64,000 nucleotides of DNA from Porites lobata (Eukaryota; Cnidaria; Anthozoa; Scleractinia; Poritidae). Positions 27,801 to 33,800 of this stretch are shown here, one piece after another. The notes under the pieces are model-generated. The model did no database searches. It saw nothing but the letters and a program-made list of their open reading frames with translations, and was not told where the DNA came from. The first letter of the stretch is position 1. Each line of letters starts with the position of its first letter. The stretch is taken from NCBI GenBank assembly GCA_942486035.1, contig CALNXK010000033.1, forward strand, positions 1,762,001-1,826,000, given 5' to 3'. Position numbers and translations under genes: made by a program.

Positions 27801-30800
27801 TGAAGTTACTCCCTCCGTAACCTCAGTGGAGTCATCTGAACAATTTTGGCGTAAAATACGCCAAATTTGGCGTATTTGCGAACCCTGGGTCTACTAGTGT
27901 ATTTTTTAGATAAATAATGTTTGCATAAGTTACACAAATCACCAGGTCAAAACCGTTATATTTCTGGTTGTTTTTTTGTTTTTTTTGTTTTTTTTACATA
28001 GAGATGAGGAGTTTTCAGTTAGTAGTGTGCTTGCGGCAGATGTTATACATGCGAATAGAAAAGAGTTACGTTGCATTTTTAGGGTAAGTTTTTTGTTTTA
28101 CTTCTCTGCAAACTTTCTTTTGCACCTGTAAAGCCCCGTGTAAACGGACGCAACATTGTTGGCCAACAACTCCCAACATTGTTGGATGTTACATGTTGCC
28201 TCTGTTTGCACACCCTGTTGCATGTTGTTGGATGTTGTTGCGTGTTGTTGCGCAAAGTTTGAGACCGGTCAAACTTTTCAGCCAACAACTCCCAACATTT
28301 CTTTTGTTCCGTGATCGCCGAAGCGTAGCGCAACATTGTTGGGGCCACGGACGCTCATTACGCATGGATTACAAAGACTTATGGGTTGTATCCTTCCCAC
28401 GATGCACTGCAGGTCCCAACATTGTTGGGAGTTGTTGCATCCGTTTGCACACCACTGCCAACACGCACGCAACAACTCCCAACATTGTTGGCGCAACAAT
28501 GTTGGGAGTTGTTGTGCCCGTTTGCACGCAGCCTTACTTCTCTGCAAACTTTCTTTTGCACCTGTGATAGCGCATCAAAGATTGATCCACCCATTACAAT
28601 ACAATGAAGAATGCATTTTTTGTGCCACAGGTCACAGCATCTCAGATGAACCCACCTGGAGAATCACTAACACAGCTAATACTAACAGACAGTGAAAATG
28701 ACCGAGTCAGATGGGTGAGCGCTCTGCAAGAGCTACACAAAGTTCTTAAGAAGAACCAAGAATTATCTAAGATGGTAAGTTGGAGCATACAATATTTCAG
28801 CAATAAACTGCAGTACTGTAGTTTGCTAAGTATTTTTCATTTGTATTACTTCCAGATAGTTGGAAAAACCTTATAAGCATGAGAAATAGTACCACAGAAA
28901 TGCTCTGCCCTACAGCGTTTTGTCAATATTTTCTCTCAATCATTTTCAATATTTTTTTGCAGCAAGTTTACCAAGCAAAGGAGGTCATTCCTTCAGAATC
29001 GAATCCTCAGATAAAACAGGCTCTTTGTGCAACGATTATTGACACGGACAGAGTATGTCTAGGAACTGAGGACGGATTGTTCTGCTTTGAACTCATGAAA
29101 GAAAGTAAGTTTACACTCTTTCTAGCTTAGAACTTATTAAGACTGCTGTATTGAATTTGATGGGATTAATTTTATTTCATCATTATCCTTTTTAGATGTT
29201 ACGCGCATAGGTGATAACAAGAAAGTGTCACAAATAGAAATGTTACCAGATGAACAACTACTTGTCCTTATATCAGGTAAGGCGCACAAGCAAGTAAGGC
29301 GTTGGCACTCATGCAAGCGGATTATGTAGTTGACAGACGTCCTTAAATCTTCTGCGCTGGTGGATAACATTACCTTGCATTCAAAGCAGAAAGGCGTAAA
29401 AGCCCTCGCAAAGTGGAATCAATTTTAACCATCTTGGCCAAAATTGATTTATTTTGCCATCAGTGAGTAACTTAACTAGTTCAGCCTTAAGGAGTTTTAT
29501 TTCAGCGCCTACATTCTCTATGTTTCTTTATTATGCTGCTTATATTAAAGTATCCACTTATGGAGATTGGTCTGACATAATTAGAAAGTTTGTGTTCTTC
29601 AGCTTTTTTTTCTAGTAGAGTTGCTCTTATGCACACTTCTCGTACTTTCAAATTTCAGGGAGAAATCGCCAAATAAGACTATATCCATTGTCAGCTGTTG
29701 ACGGCCATGACACAGAACCTATAAAAATTCCCGAAGCTAAAAACTGTCTAATGTTTGCCACTGGCTCTCACGACAACAGTGCGAGCTGTTTGTGTGTAGC
29801 GTTGAAGCGTCAAATAATTGTCTACGAATTCAACCGGTCAAAGCAGAGACATCTTAAATTCAAGGTAACTTTTTTTTTCACATTTTTCGTGTAATATCAG
29901 TACTTAAAGACAGGTACTTGAATTTGTGGCTGCACAATTTGGGTATATGGGATCATTCAAATGAAACCTTGCTCGTGCAGGGTGGCATTACTTTCTCAGT
30001 ATTCTAATTCTTTATTGGTACAGGTAGTAGCATGATTTGTAGGTGATATTTGGCATCAATACCACAAGTGATATTTCAACATTGTTATACGTAATTTCAC
30101 GAGCCGTTAGGCGAGTGGAATTTGAGACAAGGTTGAAATATCACGAGTGGTATTTATGCCAAATATCACCTACAAATCATGCTATTAATTGTTTATACTT
30201 CTACCCGTAGAAGGTCTGTAATTTTCACATGTAAGTATTTCAAATTTAGCTGAAATTCCACTGCTCTTAGCCAATCAAATTGCAGAAATTTCTCATGTAG
30301 TAGTATAATGTCCACAATTCTTTGATCCTCTGCCCCTTGTATTCGATAGATAGACAATAGACTATCAAATACCCATAAGTTTAATTTTTTTTTCACTTCT
30401 TGTACCCTAATAAAAAATTGTTATAATCGTACAGTCTCTATGATAACCAGGTAGATTTATAATTACATTCTCATTATTACCCATCTATCGCTTAGTTTCC
30501 CTTCTACTCTAGTTGTAATTGAAAGGAATACCCTCCCCCCCTCCCCACCCTAGGGTGCTTACCTCAGGTTCAAGGAAAAAAATCAGGAAATTAAATGCGA
30601 AGTTTTCACTGAATTTGACACAAACGTTCGCTATCTTTGCCTAGGAAATGCCTGTGACCTTCAATGTTCAGTGGCTCGGTGTCTCCTTTGGCAAACTCCT
30701 TGTAGGATCTGGATCTGTCTTCTATATTTTCAGTCTAACTGGAGAAGGAAGACCTCAGAGTAAGCTTTTACTGATTGCAATGTTTAGTCTCTTTCAGCAT

Positions 30801-33800
30801 ATCGGATAATAACGGTTAGGGTTGTAGAGTATATTGATCAAAACAAAGAACGTCGCTTGTGGATATAACATTTATCCATTCGTAATGTTAGGCTCTCGGT
30901 AGAACTACGAATGACGTGCGTTAATTCTGTGGGAATTTCTAACACTTAGTTTTAAGCTTAAGATTGATATTTTCAAAAATAAAACCTCTCGTTTTGCAAT
31001 AGCCCCTTAGGGTGTGTAAAACCTCAATTGCACTGCTGTTTATACAATTTCAGTGTTCTTTCGTTGCTTTAGAATTAACCGTGTTTGTTCTCTTTGTTAA
31101 GAACTGGTGAATTCAGATGACCCTACTCTCAATTTCATCACCAACAATTCACTGGACGCTCTACTTGCCGTGGAAATCGAACCTCAAAAAGAGTTTCTAC
31201 TATGTTTCAATTGTAAGTTCAAGTTGTTGTTGCTGTTCACTTTAATAGAGGCCTTTAGATTCCATGACGAGGACGACTACTAGTACGAGATTTGACTTAA
31301 AGTTTTTTCGTGTATTCTCAAAAAATATACTCCCCGGAAAGCTTCATTTTACCGTTTTTCATAAGACAAGTTAGCACTGTTACCTTTAGTGACGGTGGTT
31401 ACACCCTCTCTCCATCGCAAAATGATAAAACTTCTAACATTTGATAACTTGTTTCCGTCACTTCGACATTCTAGTTAAAACTCGTAGTAGAATGATGACG
31501 GCTACCACGTTTTCCCGCCAAACTGACGCTGGTTCACGCGCGTGCACTACTTAGTATTGAGTAAATCTCGGTCTCGTAGACGTACTCGTCTTAGTATCTA
31601 AAGGTTTCTAATTTGTCATTAGGGAGCCATTCTAAGTAAGTTATCATGTTAGTAGTGTAGTGGACACCGAATTCGCCACTTTTGAAACGAGATGGAACTG
31701 GAGCCGAAATGCGTCCCGCAATCGTTTGTGGGGTCGTGTCTGGAGACGCGCCGGCCAGGTATTGTCCGATCTTTTCCCCTTTCTCTGGTAACCGTTCTAG
31801 AAGTAATATACTTTCATCGCCAGATGAAACACTGAGAAGAGAGTTGAAAATACGACGCGCAGCGGAGTATTTTTGACGAACTTCGAGGTGTTTCATCTGG
31901 TGATGAAACACTGTGTGGAATGCTTTATATTACTTCTCAAACAAAATGATTGTAGTAGGAGAAATTAAATGAGCAGTTTTTTAATCTGATTTCCAAACAC
32001 TCATAAATCATCAATTTCCTTTGTATTTTCTTTATGAATTATTAATAAGTTTGAGAAGTCTTTGCGAAAGTTAACCTTGTTTCTAACTTGGCGAAATGTA
32101 CCTGTAAAGGAAGATCCTCATTCGATTTCCGGTGACTAGAAATAAACGTGAATAACGTTATATGCTTTTCTTTTGGTCCATGAAAAAAGGATAATTCCCT
32201 ACGTGCTGTATTTTTTTCAAGTTTATGCTACTATGATTTTTATTGCTTTTAGTACTTGGTATCTTTGTCGAGGCCAGTGGATATCGCTCGAGACGTTATG
32301 AATTAATGTGGCCTTCCCCACCTACGAATATTGGTAAGCATTTGTTGTTTTTGTGTAACGTCTCAGGCAATACAATTTAAAAGTTCAAACCGTTCTTGCT
32401 ACCAGTATCTAGTGATCTTGTCGTGAAAAAATGCTTGTTAGAGTACTTAATGAGAATGGTTGAATTTATCGCCCTTTGCTCTATTTTGCCCTAGGAGTGT
32501 AGTTCCGATGACAATATTTACTTTAATGAAATTTCTTGTTATTTGCAGCTTATTCTCATCCCTATGTGATATCCTTCAGCGAGAGAGCTATTGATGTGTT
32601 CGATTCTGGCTCGGCGGAATGGCTTCAGACTATCCCCCTTAAAAAGGTAGATGAATGTAAAAGTTCTTAAAACAAAATGAATGTAATGTTACGAATGGAG
32701 TGTTATTGTCATAAACCTTTAGAAATACAGCTGTTATTAAACGAACCGGAGAGTAGACCTCCCGTGAGCTCAGAATATACTTTACACCCATTGTGAATAT
32801 TTGAAACAATAATGCCAGTTAACTGTGTCAAAACATAAACTGTAATAATTATAATCCTTTTATGTTGTTTTTATTTCAGTGCCATGCTTTGATCAGCGAT
32901 GGCTCTCTTGCTTTATGCACGGCCTTGGAACAGTTCAATTTAGTTTACCTTAAAAATAAATTATACGAAGGTAAGTTACCGTATTGGTTGCTCTCAAATG
33001 GACAGCTGACTGGCTGTTGCTGTGGTGGGATGATTACATGAAGTCAGTTGTGCAGTTGTAACTGCCTCCTAAGGGTGCGGATTTTTTTACCGCTATGGCC
33101 CCTCCCCTCGCCCCACCCTGATCAAGGACGTTTGGTCAAGGTCAGACATGATCCAGCCGAACTTCAACATTGATTTTTTTGGGGGGGAGGGGGGCAGTGT
33201 TTGTAGTTCCTAGTGCTCTCAGGAGCTTTATCTTGAAACTAGTCATGGTAACGTCCATTTTTTTAAAAACATTTTTGTTCCTGATTGTAGGTAGAGCTGA
33301 CAGCACTTGCAAGGGTCTCCGACTATTCTGATAAACCTCGCACACTATACACGTTTTTCAACGCGAGAGAGGTTGATTATTAATCCCGAAATGATTCTGT
33401 TTTCTCGTAGAAGAAGAGTTGATTATTCCTGATCCAAACAAAGGAAAGAAGGCAATTGCTGCCATGTTAAGATTGAAAAGCAAAAGAAGGTTTGCAAGCT
33501 GTTTTATTTTCGTGTTGATTTGTTTTGTCCTTAATTTAACTTCCTCTCATGCTAAGTGTTGCCTTGATATTCCATCAACAGTAGTACCTACCGGTTCGGT
33601 TTCAAGACAAAGGAAGGTGGCCTGGCAGACTTGGACGCAGATATTCGCTCTAAGCTCATCTCGGGTCCAACTAATTTCAACCATATCTCACATATGGGGC
33701 CTGGTGATGGATTTCAGATCATCAAAGACTTGCCAACGGTAGGTTGGTTTTAGATTCATTGATAAATCTCCGGTTCTCTCAGTCTGTCAATTGTGAAAAA

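Noticed and set aside
28193..28695. Overlapping ORFs of 70-124 codons on both strands
   Set aside because: They fall within the palindromic CAACATTGTTGG insertion, where symmetric repeats open several frames; no homology.
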